Assembly: GCA_030263275.1 (NCBI GenBank)
Contig: SZOR01000039.1
Coordinates: 1-31,965, forward strand
Length of the DNA: 31,965 nucleotides
Direction of reading: 5' to 3'
From: DSNY01 sp016861185
Lineage (GTDB): Bacteria; Pseudomonadota; Gammaproteobacteria; Burkholderiales; Burkholderiaceae_F
Shown: positions 1-6,986 of the stretch, one piece after another
How positions within the stretch are numbered: the stretch's first letter is position 1
Layout of the letters: each line of letters opens with the position of its first letter
The notes under the pieces: generated by a model
Told to the model about the DNA's origin: nothing
Databases searched by the model: none
Seen by the model: the letters and a program-made list of their open reading frames with translations, nothing else
Program-made: the position numbers and the translations under genes

Positions 1-617
1 ACGACGTGGAAGGTCGCGCGCCGCCGCAGCTCCCGCGCGAGCGGATCGGCCGTGTCGAGCAGCCGTTCGAGCAGGCCCTCGACGAACCACTCGGCCATCG
101 TTTCACCGGGATGCTGGCGCGCGATGATCCAGACGATGCGCGCGCCTTCGCCGACGACGAGCGAATCGACGTCGCGCCCCTGAATACTGGCGCCGAGCCG
201 GCGCAGCGCGGCGCCGCGCGCGACCGCATCGGCGAGCAGGTCGAGATGGCGCTCCCACGAATACGGCTCGAAGTAGGCCAGGTAGAACGGATCGGCCGCC
301 ACACCTGGAAGGATCGTCAGCACCTGACCGTCGAACTGCGTCGAGACGCGCTGCCAGTACTTGCGGTCGCAGCTTGCCAGCGCGGCGTAGCCTTCCCAGC
401 CTTTCGGATAGGTCGTTGCTCCGGCGTTGACGATGCGCAGCACGAGCGGGCGGCCCGCCGCCCCGCCGACGCGGAAGTAGAACCATTGCAGGAACTCGGA
501 CGCCGTTCCGTCGGCGCGCAGGTCGCGGCGGATCGCAAGTTCGATCGCGTCGGGTGCTTCGCAGCGGACCACCTCGATCGCGCCGCCGTCGAACGCGCTG
601 GAAACGTGCAGCGTCAT
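1..617 (-). CDS. M14 family zinc carboxypeptidase, cytosolic type (N-terminal part)
   Basis: The first 205 residues of a gene that runs off the left edge of the window. The N-terminal part, with the stretch around residues 70-90 (YPKGWEGYAALASCDRKYW), looks like the beta-sandwich domain that precedes the peptidase domain in cytosolic carboxypeptidase-like M14 proteins. The peptidase domain begins near residue 150, and the ARQHPGET segment supplies the first two zinc ligands (His169, Glu172 of the HxxE motif). The third ligand and catalytic Glu would lie beyond the window. The family cleaves C-terminal residues from peptides; the substrate here is unknown. The ATG at 617 is chosen because homologous domain features begin right after it; there is no strong ribosome binding site. 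It is divergent from the aminotransferase gene. Confidence 0.8.
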   Translation of the reverse strand, partial: MTLHVSSAFDGGAIEVVRCEAPDAIELAIRRDLRADGTASEFLQWFYFRVGGAAGRPLVLRIVNAGATTYPKGWEGYAALASCDRKYWQRVSTQFDGQVLTILPGVAADPFYLAYFEPYSWERHLDLLADAVARGAALRRLGASIQGRDVDSLVVGEGARIVWIIARQHPGETMAEWFVEGLLERLLDTADPLARELRRRATFHV

Positions 618-706
618 CGGCCCAGCCGATGCGGGAATCGGCGCGCACCGTCCGCGCTGCTCGCGGCAAAGGCGAAGTCGGGTACGGCGTCGTCGGCTTG
701 CTGCAT
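614..706 (-). CDS. Possible 30-codon leader ORF before the M14 peptidase
   Basis: A short frame (MQQADDAVPDFAFAASSADG...) ends in TGA that overlaps the peptidase start codon as ATGA. A purine-rich AGAGG lies about 4 bases before its ATG. This arrangement would allow translational coupling, but the peptide resembles nothing I know and the frame could be chance in GC-rich DNA. Confidence 0.2.
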   Translation of the reverse strand: MQQADDAVPDFAFAASSADGARRFPHRLGR

Positions 707-738
707 GCGGCCTCTTCCGAGGGAAAGCGGCGCGCGAA

Positions 739-746
739 AGTATAAT
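739..746. promoter_or_regulatory. Overlapping divergent -10 elements
   Basis: A perfect TATAAT lies at 741-746 on the plus strand, and TATACT is read on the minus strand from the overlapping bases 739-744. It is an AT-rich island in the gap between the divergent peptidase and aminotransferase genes, about 68 bases before the aminotransferase ATG. Neither strand has a convincing -35 hexamer at 17 bases, so this is a candidate only. Confidence 0.4.
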
Positions 747-813
747 TTGCGCGCCGTTTCGACCTGCCTCGTCGCGCGCCGCGCGATGATTCTGCTCTCG
801 CGCCGCGGCTCCG

Positions 814-2016
814 ATGTCAAACGATTCTGCGTCCTTTGCACCGCGCCCGACCGCGCCCGACCTCGCCGCGCTGCTCGGCCCGTCGAAGCTGCCCCGCGTC
901 GGCACGACGATCTTCACGGTGATGTCGGCGCTGGCGGCGAAGCACGGCGCGGTCAACCTCGGCCAGGGCTTTCCGGACTTCGACTGCGACCCGAAGCTGC
1001 AGCGCTACTTCGCTGAAGCGATCGCGGCCGGCCACAACCAGTACGCGCCGATGGCGGGCGTGCCCGCGCTGCGGCAGGCGATCGCCGCCAAGATCGCGCG
1101 ACTGTACGGCCGCACGTACGACGCGGAAACCGAGATCACGATCACGGCCGGCGCCACACAGGCGCTGATGACCGCTGTGCTCGCCCTCGCGCGGCCCGGC
1201 GACGAAGTGATCGTGCTCGAACCCGTCTACGACAGCTACGTACCGTCGATCGAGCTGGCCGGCGCGCGTCCGGTATTCGTGCCCCTGGACGCCGCGCGCG
1301 GCTACGCGCCCGACTGGGACCGCGTGCGCGCGGCGATCACGCCGCGCACACGCGCGCTGATGATCAACTTCCCGCACAACCCGACCGGCCGCATCCTGCG
1401 CGAGGAAGATCTGCGCGCGCTCGAGGCGATCGTCGAATCGACCGGACTGTTCGTGATCTCCGACGAAGTCTACGAGCACATCGTCTTCGACGGCCAGCCG
1501 CACCGGTCGGTCGCGACTTCGCCGCTGCTCGCCGAGCGCAGCGTCGTGATCTCCAGCTTCGGCAAGACCTTCCATACGACCGGCTGGAAGATCGGCTACG
1601 CCTGTGCGCCGCGCGCGCTCTCCGCCGAGCTGCGCAAGGTCCACCAGTTCATGGTGTTCGCGGTCAACACGCCCGGGCAGCACGCGGTGGCGCGTTACCT
1701 CGAGGACGCCGCGCCCTACGAGACGCTGGCGGCGTTCTACCAGGCCAAGCGCGACCTTTTCGTCGCGAGGCTGGCGCGTACGCGCTTCCGCCTGCTGCCC
1801 TGCGAAGGCACGTATTTCGTGCTCGCGGATTACTCGGCGCTCTCCGACCTGCCCGAAGCCGAGTTCGCGCAGAAGATGATCGTCGACTACGGGGTCGCGG
1901 TGATTCCCGTGTCGGTCTTCTACGAACGGCCGTTCGAGGCGCGCGTCGTCCGCTTCTGTTTCGCGAAGAAGGACGAAACGCTGCGCGCCGCGCTCGACCG
2001 GCTGCAGGCCGCATGA
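814..2016 (+). CDS. Class I/II PLP-dependent aminotransferase (methionine/aromatic aminotransferase-like)
   Basis: A 400-residue fold type I aminotransferase. Visible landmarks are the VNLGQGFPDF start of the fold, the AGATQAL segment that binds the PLP phosphate, NFPHNPTG near residue 185, SDEVYEH near 217, and SSFGKTFHTTGWK with the Schiff-base lysine at about Lys251; a C-terminal VVRFCFAK supplies the substrate carboxylate arginine. The overall pattern is closest to YbdL-type methionine aminotransferases and kynurenine aminotransferase-like enzymes, which transfer the amino group of methionine or aromatic amino acids to 2-oxo acids in the cytoplasm. Substrate is not determinable from sequence. 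It ends 28 bases before the DAHP synthase gene on the same strand, suggesting co-transcription and a link to aromatic amino acid metabolism. Confidence 0.9.
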   Translation: MSNDSASFAPRPTAPDLAALLGPSKLPRVGTTIFTVMSALAAKHGAVNLGQGFPDFDCDPKLQRYFAEAIAAGHNQYAPMAGVPALRQAIAAKIARLYGRTYDAETEITITAGATQALMTAVLALARPGDEVIVLEPVYDSYVPSIELAGARPVFVPLDAARGYAPDWDRVRAAITPRTRALMINFPHNPTGRILREEDLRALEAIVESTGLFVISDEVYEHIVFDGQPHRSVATSPLLAERSVVISSFGKTFHTTGWKIGYACAPRALSAELRKVHQFMVFAVNTPGQHAVARYLEDAAPYETLAAFYQAKRDLFVARLARTRFRLLPCEGTYFVLADYSALSDLPEAEFAQKMIVDYGVAVIPVSVFYERPFEARVVRFCFAKKDETLRAALDRLQAA

Positions 2017-2044
2017 AGACGCTCGCGCCTCCGACGGGCTCAGC

Positions 2045-3145
2045 ATGAACCACTCACGGCCGCCGGCCGCGCCGGTCCTCGAAAACGTCAACGTCATCGG
2101 CTTCGATGCGATGCCGACGCCCGCCGAGGTGCATGCGCGCGCGCCCCTGACGGCGAAAGCCGCCGAGACGGTCGCGCGCGGGCGCGCGACGCTGCGCGCG
2201 ATCCTCGAGCGGCGCGATCCGCGCATTTTCGTCGTCGCCGGTCCCTGCTCGATTCACGACCCCGTCGCGGCGCTCGACTATGCGCGCCGGCTCGGGCGGC
2301 TCGCCGGCGAGCTGACCGAAACGATGTTCGTCGTGATGCGCGTGTACTTCGAGAAGCCGCGCACGGCGACCGGCTGGAAGGGCTTCATCAACGACCCGCG
2401 CATGGACGACTCCTTCCACATCGAGGAAGGCATCACGCGCGCGCGGCAACTGCTGCTGGATCTGGCGGACCTGGGCCTGCCGACGGGTTCCGAGGCGCTC
2501 GATCCGCTGTCCCCCCAGTACCTGGCCGATCTGATCGCCTGGTACGCGATCGGCGCGCGCACGACCGAATCGCAGACGCACCGCGAAATGGCGAGCGGCC
2601 TGTCGACGCCGGTCGGCTTCAAGAACGGCACCGACGGCGCGCTCGACGTCGCGATCAACGCGATCAAGTCGGCAGCGCATCCGCACAGCTTTCTCGGCAT
2701 CAACGCCGACGGCCGAACGGCCGTCGTTCGCACGCGCGGCAACGCGCACGGCCATCTGGTGCTGCGCGGCGGCGGCGGGCGGCCGAACTACGACTCCGTC
2801 AGCGTCAAGCTCGCCGAACGAGCGCTCGTGAAGGCCGGTCTGGCGCCGAACATCGTCGTCGACTGCTCGCACGCGAACTCGCTGAAGGATCCTTCGCTGC
2901 AGCCGCTCGTTTTCGCCGACTGCGTGCACCAGATCAAGGAGGGGTCGACCTCGATCGTCGGCATGATGCTCGAGAGCCACATCAACCCGGGCAACCAGCC
3001 GATTCCGGAGGATCTTTCGCAACTGGCCTACGGCGTTTCGGTGACCGACGCCTGCATCGGCTGGGATACGACTGAGGAGCTGCTGCGCCGTGCGCATGCG
3101 GAACTGGCACCGGTGATCGCGCAGCGTCGCGCGACGCGGAGCTAG
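2045..3145 (+). CDS. aroG: 3-deoxy-7-phosphoheptulonate (DAHP) synthase, class I
   Basis: A 366-residue enzyme of the AroF/G/H type that condenses phosphoenolpyruvate with erythrose 4-phosphate, the first step of the shikimate pathway. Recognisable family segments are VAGPCSIHDP (near residue 63, metal-binding Cys), YFEKPRTATGWKGFINDP, LGLPTGSEALDPLSPQY, ARTTESQTHREMASGLSTPV, GFKNGTDG, VVDCSHANS, and GMMLESHINPGNQ. The N-terminal 35-40 residues would correspond to the region that carries aromatic amino acid feedback inhibition in the E. coli enzymes; which amino acid acts here cannot be told, so the letter G is nominal. It follows the aminotransferase gene by 28 bases. Its stop codon overlaps by four bases the stop of the convergent diguanylate cyclase gene. 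Confidence 0.93.
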   Translation: MNHSRPPAAPVLENVNVIGFDAMPTPAEVHARAPLTAKAAETVARGRATLRAILERRDPRIFVVAGPCSIHDPVAALDYARRLGRLAGELTETMFVVMRVYFEKPRTATGWKGFINDPRMDDSFHIEEGITRARQLLLDLADLGLPTGSEALDPLSPQYLADLIAWYAIGARTTESQTHREMASGLSTPVGFKNGTDGALDVAINAIKSAAHPHSFLGINADGRTAVVRTRGNAHGHLVLRGGGGRPNYDSVSVKLAERALVKAGLAPNIVVDCSHANSLKDPSLQPLVFADCVHQIKEGSTSIVGMMLESHINPGNQPIPEDLSQLAYGVSVTDACIGWDTTEELLRRAHAELAPVIAQRRATRS

Positions 3146-4776
3146 GCAAGCGCGCGCCCGGCGCGCTTGGCAGCGTACATCGAGGCGTCGGCGCGCTGCA
3201 CGAGCGCGTCGCAGTCCTCGCCGTCGCCCGGATACATCGCCACGCCGATCGAGCACGACACGCGCACCTCCACGCCGCCGGCGTGCAGCGGCGCCGACAC
3301 CTGCTCAGCGATGCAGCGCGCGACGCGCTCGACCACACCGACGTCGGTCAGGTCGGGCAGCGCGATGACGAACTCGTCGCCGCCGTAGCGGCTGACGGTG
3401 TCGGTTTCGCGCACGCAGTGCGCGAGCCGGCCTGCGATCTCGCGCAGCAGCGCATCGCCGGTCTGATGTCCGAACGAGTCGTTGACGCGCTTGAAATCGT
3501 CGAGGTCGACGAACAGCAGGGCGAGCGTCGTGCCCGAGCGCGCCGCGCGCGAGATCGCCTGGTCGACGCGGTCGCGCAGCAGCAGCCGGTTCGGAAGCTG
3601 CGTCAGCGGGTCATGGTGCGCGAGGAAAGCCATGCGCGCCTGCGAGGCCTTGCGCTCGGTGATGTCCGAGAACATCGCCACGCAGTGGGTCGGCTCGCCG
3701 GCGCGGTCGCGCACCGTCGACACGCTGAGCCAGTTCGAAAAGCCGCCGCCGTCGGCGCGGCGCGCGCGCACCTCGCCGCTCCACTGGCCGCGCTCCGCGA
3801 GCGCCCGGCGCAGCCGCGCCTCGAGGTCTTCGCCGGCGGCGTCGGCGGCAAAATCGGCGAGCCTCTGTCCGGCGGCCCGCGCCGGGTCGACGCCGGCCAT
3901 TTCGGCAAATGCCGGGTTGACCGACAGGATGGCGAGCGCGCGGTCGGTGATGACGATCCCCTCGGCCGCGCACTCGAACACGCGCGCCGCGAGGCGCAGT
4001 TCCTCCTGCGCGCGGCGCGCCTCGGTGATGTCGCGCGTCGTTCCCTCCACGCCGGCGACGCGGCCGGCGGCGTCGCAGTAGTACTGCGCGTTGGTCGAGA
4101 CCCAGATCACCGTGCCGTCGCCGCGCCGCAGGCGCGACTCGAACTGCCGCACCGAGCCGCCATTGGCTTCGAGCATGCGCAGGAACTCGTCGCGCTCGCC
4201 GGGTTCGCAATACAGGTCGGCGAGCCGGCGGCCGATCAGTTGCTCGATCGGGTAGCCGAGCAGCTTCTCGGCCGACTTCGACGCGCGCACGATGCGGCCT
4301 TCGACGTCGGTGCGGTAATAGGTGTCCTGCATGTTGTCGAGGATGGAGCGCAGTTCGCGCTCGGACGCGGCGAGCGTCTGCTGCGCCTGCTCGATCTCGG
4401 ACAGGTCGGTGACGAAACCCACCGAGCCGTCGATCGCGCCGTTGGCACCGCGGTGGGTCACCGACCGCACGAGTACGGGGAAGCGGCTGCCGTCCTTGCG
4501 CTGGCCTTCGAAGCGATAGCGCCGCCGCTCGACGCGGTCGATGCTCTGCCACTGGTTGCGAACGGTTGCGCGCGTTTCCGGCGTGGCGAAATCGAGCGGA
4601 TTGCGGTCGAGCATCTCGTGCCGCGCATAGCCGAACATCGCGCACAGCGTGTCGTTGACTTCGACGATGCGCAGGTTGCGGTCGACGACGAAAAAACCGT
4701 CGCCCGCGTGCTCGATCGCCGCCCGGTAGCGCAGCCAGCGGTCGGCGTCGTCGTGTTGCGGGTCGGCCTCTGCCAT
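3142..4776 (-). CDS. Diguanylate cyclase with three PAS domains
   Basis: A 544-residue cytoplasmic signalling protein without membrane segments. Three PAS/PAC modules lie at about 15-130, 140-255 and 262-378, each ending in a PAC-like DxTE/DLSE motif. The C-terminal GGDEF domain (about 380-544) starts with HHDPLTQLPNR, contains FVDLDDFKRVND, and carries an intact GGDEF active site at 465-469, so it should make cyclic di-GMP from two GTP. The inhibitory I-site is present as RETD (456-459), five residues before GGDEF, implying product feedback inhibition. There is no EAL domain. The PAS domains probably sense redox state, oxygen or a small ligand, but no cofactor-binding residue identifies which. 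The gene lies downstream of rmuC and ends convergently against the DAHP synthase. Confidence 0.92.
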   Translation of the reverse strand: MAEADPQHDDADRWLRYRAAIEHAGDGFFVVDRNLRIVEVNDTLCAMFGYARHEMLDRNPLDFATPETRATVRNQWQSIDRVERRRYRFEGQRKDGSRFPVLVRSVTHRGANGAIDGSVGFVTDLSEIEQAQQTLAASERELRSILDNMQDTYYRTDVEGRIVRASKSAEKLLGYPIEQLIGRRLADLYCEPGERDEFLRMLEANGGSVRQFESRLRRGDGTVIWVSTNAQYYCDAAGRVAGVEGTTRDITEARRAQEELRLAARVFECAAEGIVITDRALAILSVNPAFAEMAGVDPARAAGQRLADFAADAAGEDLEARLRRALAERGQWSGEVRARRADGGGFSNWLSVSTVRDRAGEPTHCVAMFSDITERKASQARMAFLAHHDPLTQLPNRLLLRDRVDQAISRAARSGTTLALLFVDLDDFKRVNDSFGHQTGDALLREIAGRLAHCVRETDTVSRYGGDEFVIALPDLTDVGVVERVARCIAEQVSAPLHAGGVEVRVSCSIGVAMYPGDGEDCDALVQRADASMYAAKRAGRALA

Positions 4777-4823
4777 CGAAAGGTCGCAAGCGGCTGCGGA
4801 TGACGCCGATTACACCCTGCCGG

Positions 4824-4866
4824 GCGCGGCCGAGGCAATGTGAATCTTCGGCATCCTCGGCCGCGC
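4824..4866. repeat. 12-bp perfect inverted repeat
   Basis: GCGCGGCCGAGG at 4824-4835 is exactly complementary to CCTCGGCCGCGC at 4855-4866, with a 19-base loop. It sits between the rmuC stop and the diguanylate cyclase start. There is no T run after either arm, so it could be a factor-dependent or stem-only terminator of rmuC, an RNA element in the cyclase leader, or an operator. Confidence 0.5.
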
Positions 4867-4920
4867 AATTGGAGCGCTCGCCCCCTCAAGGCCGCGTACG
4901 GGAAGCTGCGCGGGCCGCGC

Positions 4921-6330
4921 TCAGCCCTCGTCGCGTGGCTCGGACGGCAGCAAGCGAGCGGCCTGCTCGGCCGGCAGCGCCTCGACGGCCTTGAGCGCCC
5001 GTCCCATCTGGCGGGTGCGCGTCTCGGCCGCCTCGATCGTGTTCGACGCTGTCGCCAGTTGCGCCCTGAGGCGGGCCAGCACGTCGCCGAACTTCGCGAA
5101 CTCGGTCTTCACCGCGCCGAGCACCTGCCAGACCTCGGCCGAGCGTTTCTCCAGCGCCAGCGTGCGGAAGCCCATCTGCAGCGAGTTGAGCATCGCGAAC
5201 AGCGTCGTCGGGCCGGCGATCACGACGCGCAGCTCGCGGTTCAGCGCCTCCGTCAGACCCGGACGGCGCAGCACCTCGGCGAACAGCCCCTCGGTCGGCA
5301 GGAACAGGATCGCGAAATCGGTCGTGTGCGGCGGCTCGACGTACTTCTCGCGGATGGTGCGCGCTTCGTTGCGGATGCGCGCCTCGAGCGCCTTGGCCGC
5401 CGCCTCGACGCCGGCGGGGTCGGCCGCTTCGTGCGCAGCGAGCAGGCGCTCGTAGTCTTCGGCCGGAAACTTCGCGTCGATCGGCAGCCACACCGACCGA
5501 CCATCTTCGCGCCCCGGCATGCGGATCGCGAACTCGACGCGCTCGCTCGAACCGGGCCGCGTCGCGACGTTCGCCGCGTACTGATCGGCCGCCAGCACCT
5601 GCTCCAGCAGCGCGGCGAGCTGCACCTCGCCGAAGGTACCGCGCGTCTTCACGTTCGTCAGCACGCGTTTGAGATCGCCCACGCCCTGCGCCAGCCCCTG
5701 CATCTCACCGAGGCCGCGATGCACCTGTTCGAGCCGCTCCGACACGATGCGGAAGGACTCGCCGAGCCGCGCTTCGAGCGTCGTCTGCAGCTTCTCCTCG
5801 ACCGTCGCGCGCATCTGCTCGAGCTTCGCCTCGTTGCCCTGCTGCAGCGTCTGCAGCCGCGCTTCGAGCGTCTGCCTGACCTCGACAAGCTGCTGCCGCA
5901 CCGCGTAGCCGAGGTCGGCGACCTGCTGCTGCAGAAGCTGCGCGAGCCGTTTCAGCTGCTCCGCGCTTTCTTCGCGGTTGGCGCGCGCACTGGCTTCGGC
6001 CAGTTCCGACAGCCGCGCAACCTGCTGGCTGAAGCCGCCCAGTTGCGTCGTCTGCACGCCGGTCAGACTGGTCAACTGCCCGAGCAGTCCCGTCTGCAGT
6101 TCAGCCAGTCGCGCACCGGTCTCGATGCGAACCTGGCTCGCGGCGTTCTCCACCGCGGCGCGCAGCTCGCGCTCGAGCCGCTCGCCGTGCTCGTCGGACC
6201 TTCGCTGCAGCTCGTCGATGCGCGCGCCGATGCCGGCCAGCTCGCGCTTGCGCAGCGCGAGCGCCAGGGCCACGAGCGCGACGAGCAACGCGCCGGCCAG
6301 CGCCAATGCGACGATTTCGAGCGTGGTCAA
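4921..6330 (-). CDS. rmuC: DNA recombination protein RmuC
   Basis: A 469-residue RmuC protein. An N-terminal membrane anchor (about residues 5-26, LEIVALALAGALLVALVALA) is followed by a long coiled coil with many Glu/Gln/Arg heptads (about 30-200), then the RmuC nuclease-like domain containing NVKTRGTFGEVQLAALLE, IDAKFPAEDY, FAILFLPTEGLFAEVL and GPTTLFAMLNSLQMGF. The family limits DNA inversions and rearrangements at repeats; the mechanism is poorly known. The frame stays open far upstream, but the TTG at 6330 is preceded at 7 bases by a GGGAGGT ribosome binding site and begins exactly at the membrane anchor, so a TTG start is preferred. It is 35 bases downstream of the truncated haemoglobin gene and probably shares its transcript. 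Confidence 0.92.
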   Translation of the reverse strand: MTTLEIVALALAGALLVALVALALALRKRELAGIGARIDELQRRSDEHGERLERELRAAVENAASQVRIETGARLAELQTGLLGQLTSLTGVQTTQLGGFSQQVARLSELAEASARANREESAEQLKRLAQLLQQQVADLGYAVRQQLVEVRQTLEARLQTLQQGNEAKLEQMRATVEEKLQTTLEARLGESFRIVSERLEQVHRGLGEMQGLAQGVGDLKRVLTNVKTRGTFGEVQLAALLEQVLAADQYAANVATRPGSSERVEFAIRMPGREDGRSVWLPIDAKFPAEDYERLLAAHEAADPAGVEAAAKALEARIRNEARTIREKYVEPPHTTDFAILFLPTEGLFAEVLRRPGLTEALNRELRVVIAGPTTLFAMLNSLQMGFRTLALEKRSAEVWQVLGAVKTEFAKFGDVLARLRAQLATASNTIEAAETRTRQMGRALKAVEALPAEQAARLLPSEPRDEG

Positions 6331-6337
6331 GATCGGG

Positions 6338-6344
6338 ACCTCCC
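6338..6344 (-). promoter_or_regulatory. Ribosome binding site fixing the rmuC TTG start
   Basis: Read on the minus strand the bases are GGGAGGT, seven bases before TTG at 6330. No ATG or GTG gives a comparable fit, so this site decides the start codon. Confidence 0.65.
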
Positions 6345-6365
6345 GCCTGCGATCATAGAGGCGCG

Positions 6366-6785
6366 TCAGTCGGCTCGATTGCGCATCCAGTCGGCGGTGC
6401 GAAAAAACGCCTGCGCGAGCTGCGCCTGCAGGTCCGCGTCTACATCCAGCTCGCGCATCGCCTGCGCCATGCACGCGACCCACTGATCGCGTTCGACGGT
6501 GCCGATCGCAAACGGCAGGTGGCGCGCGCGCAGGGCCGGGTGGCCGAAGCGCTCGATGTACAGGTTCGGCCCGCCGAGCCAGCCGCTCAGGAACCAGTAC
6601 AACTTGTCGCGCGCGTGCGCGAGGTCGTTGCCGTGCACGCGGCGCAGCGCCGCGTACGCGGGTTCGAAATCCATCAGGTCGTAGAAGCGATCGACTAGCG
6701 CACGCACACCGGCATCGCCGCCGAGCCTGGCGTACGGCGTGTCTTCGGCGCGTTGTACGGATTCGGTGGGGTTGGGGACGGACAT
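6366..6785 (-). CDS. Group II truncated haemoglobin
   Basis: A 139-residue globin of the trHbO class. Tyr35 (RFYDLM) fits position B10. Aligning from memory with Mycobacterium tuberculosis trHbO places the proximal haem ligand HisF8 at His89 in the segment GHPALRARHLPF, and the class-typical TrpG8 at Trp102, 13 residues further, the same spacing as in trHbO. The CD1 position is His51 rather than Tyr or Phe, a variant known within the class. Such proteins bind oxygen or detoxify NO and reactive species in the cytoplasm. An N-terminal extension of about 15 residues precedes the fold. It lies 35 bases upstream of rmuC in the same direction and downstream of a hairpin-repeat gap. Confidence 0.92.
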   Translation of the reverse strand: MSVPNPTESVQRAEDTPYARLGGDAGVRALVDRFYDLMDFEPAYAALRRVHGNDLAHARDKLYWFLSGWLGGPNLYIERFGHPALRARHLPFAIGTVERDQWVACMAQAMRELDVDADLQAQLAQAFFRTADWMRNRAD

Positions 6786-6836
6786 CGTGATCTGTTTTGC
6801 TCGTGGAAGTGCGATGACTTTTTGCTTGGATCCAGA

Positions 6837-6986
6837 AATCCCCCCTGCCCCCCTTTTTCAAAGGGGGGTTCCTGCACCGGGACCATCTTCAGTCCCCTTT
6901 GGAAAAGGGGGCAGCGCCCAGCGCGCGGGGGATTTCCAGCCCCCTTTCGCAAAGGGGGCCGCGCGCGCAGCGCGCGGGGGGATTTC
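6837..6986. repeat. Cluster of three G/C-run hairpin repeats
   Basis: Three small hairpins with 3-base loops: CCCCCCTTT/AAAGGGGGG (6848-6868), CCCCTTT/AAAGGGG (6894-6910), and CCCCCTTT/AAAGGGGG (6940-6958). The second and third are each followed by a near-identical tail GCGCGCGGGGGATTTC (6921-6936 and 6970-6986, the latter with one extra G); the first is preceded by the opposite-strand version (AAATCCCCCC). This is a palindromic intergenic repeat family in mixed orientation. It fills most of the gap between the FtsX permease and the haemoglobin gene, overlapping the end of the permease gene by about two bases, and could stop or slow transcription or stabilise the mRNA end. Confidence 0.8.

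Noticed and set aside
2054..3256. Long open frames antisense to DAHP synthase and other genes
   Set aside because: Arg-rich, low-complexity translations without family motifs, typical of shadow frames in very GC-rich DNA.
6337..6861. N-terminal extension of RmuC by about 177 residues
   Set aside because: The open frame crosses the truncated haemoglobin gene on the same strand in another frame; the membrane anchor and ribosome site mark the TTG at 6330 as the start.
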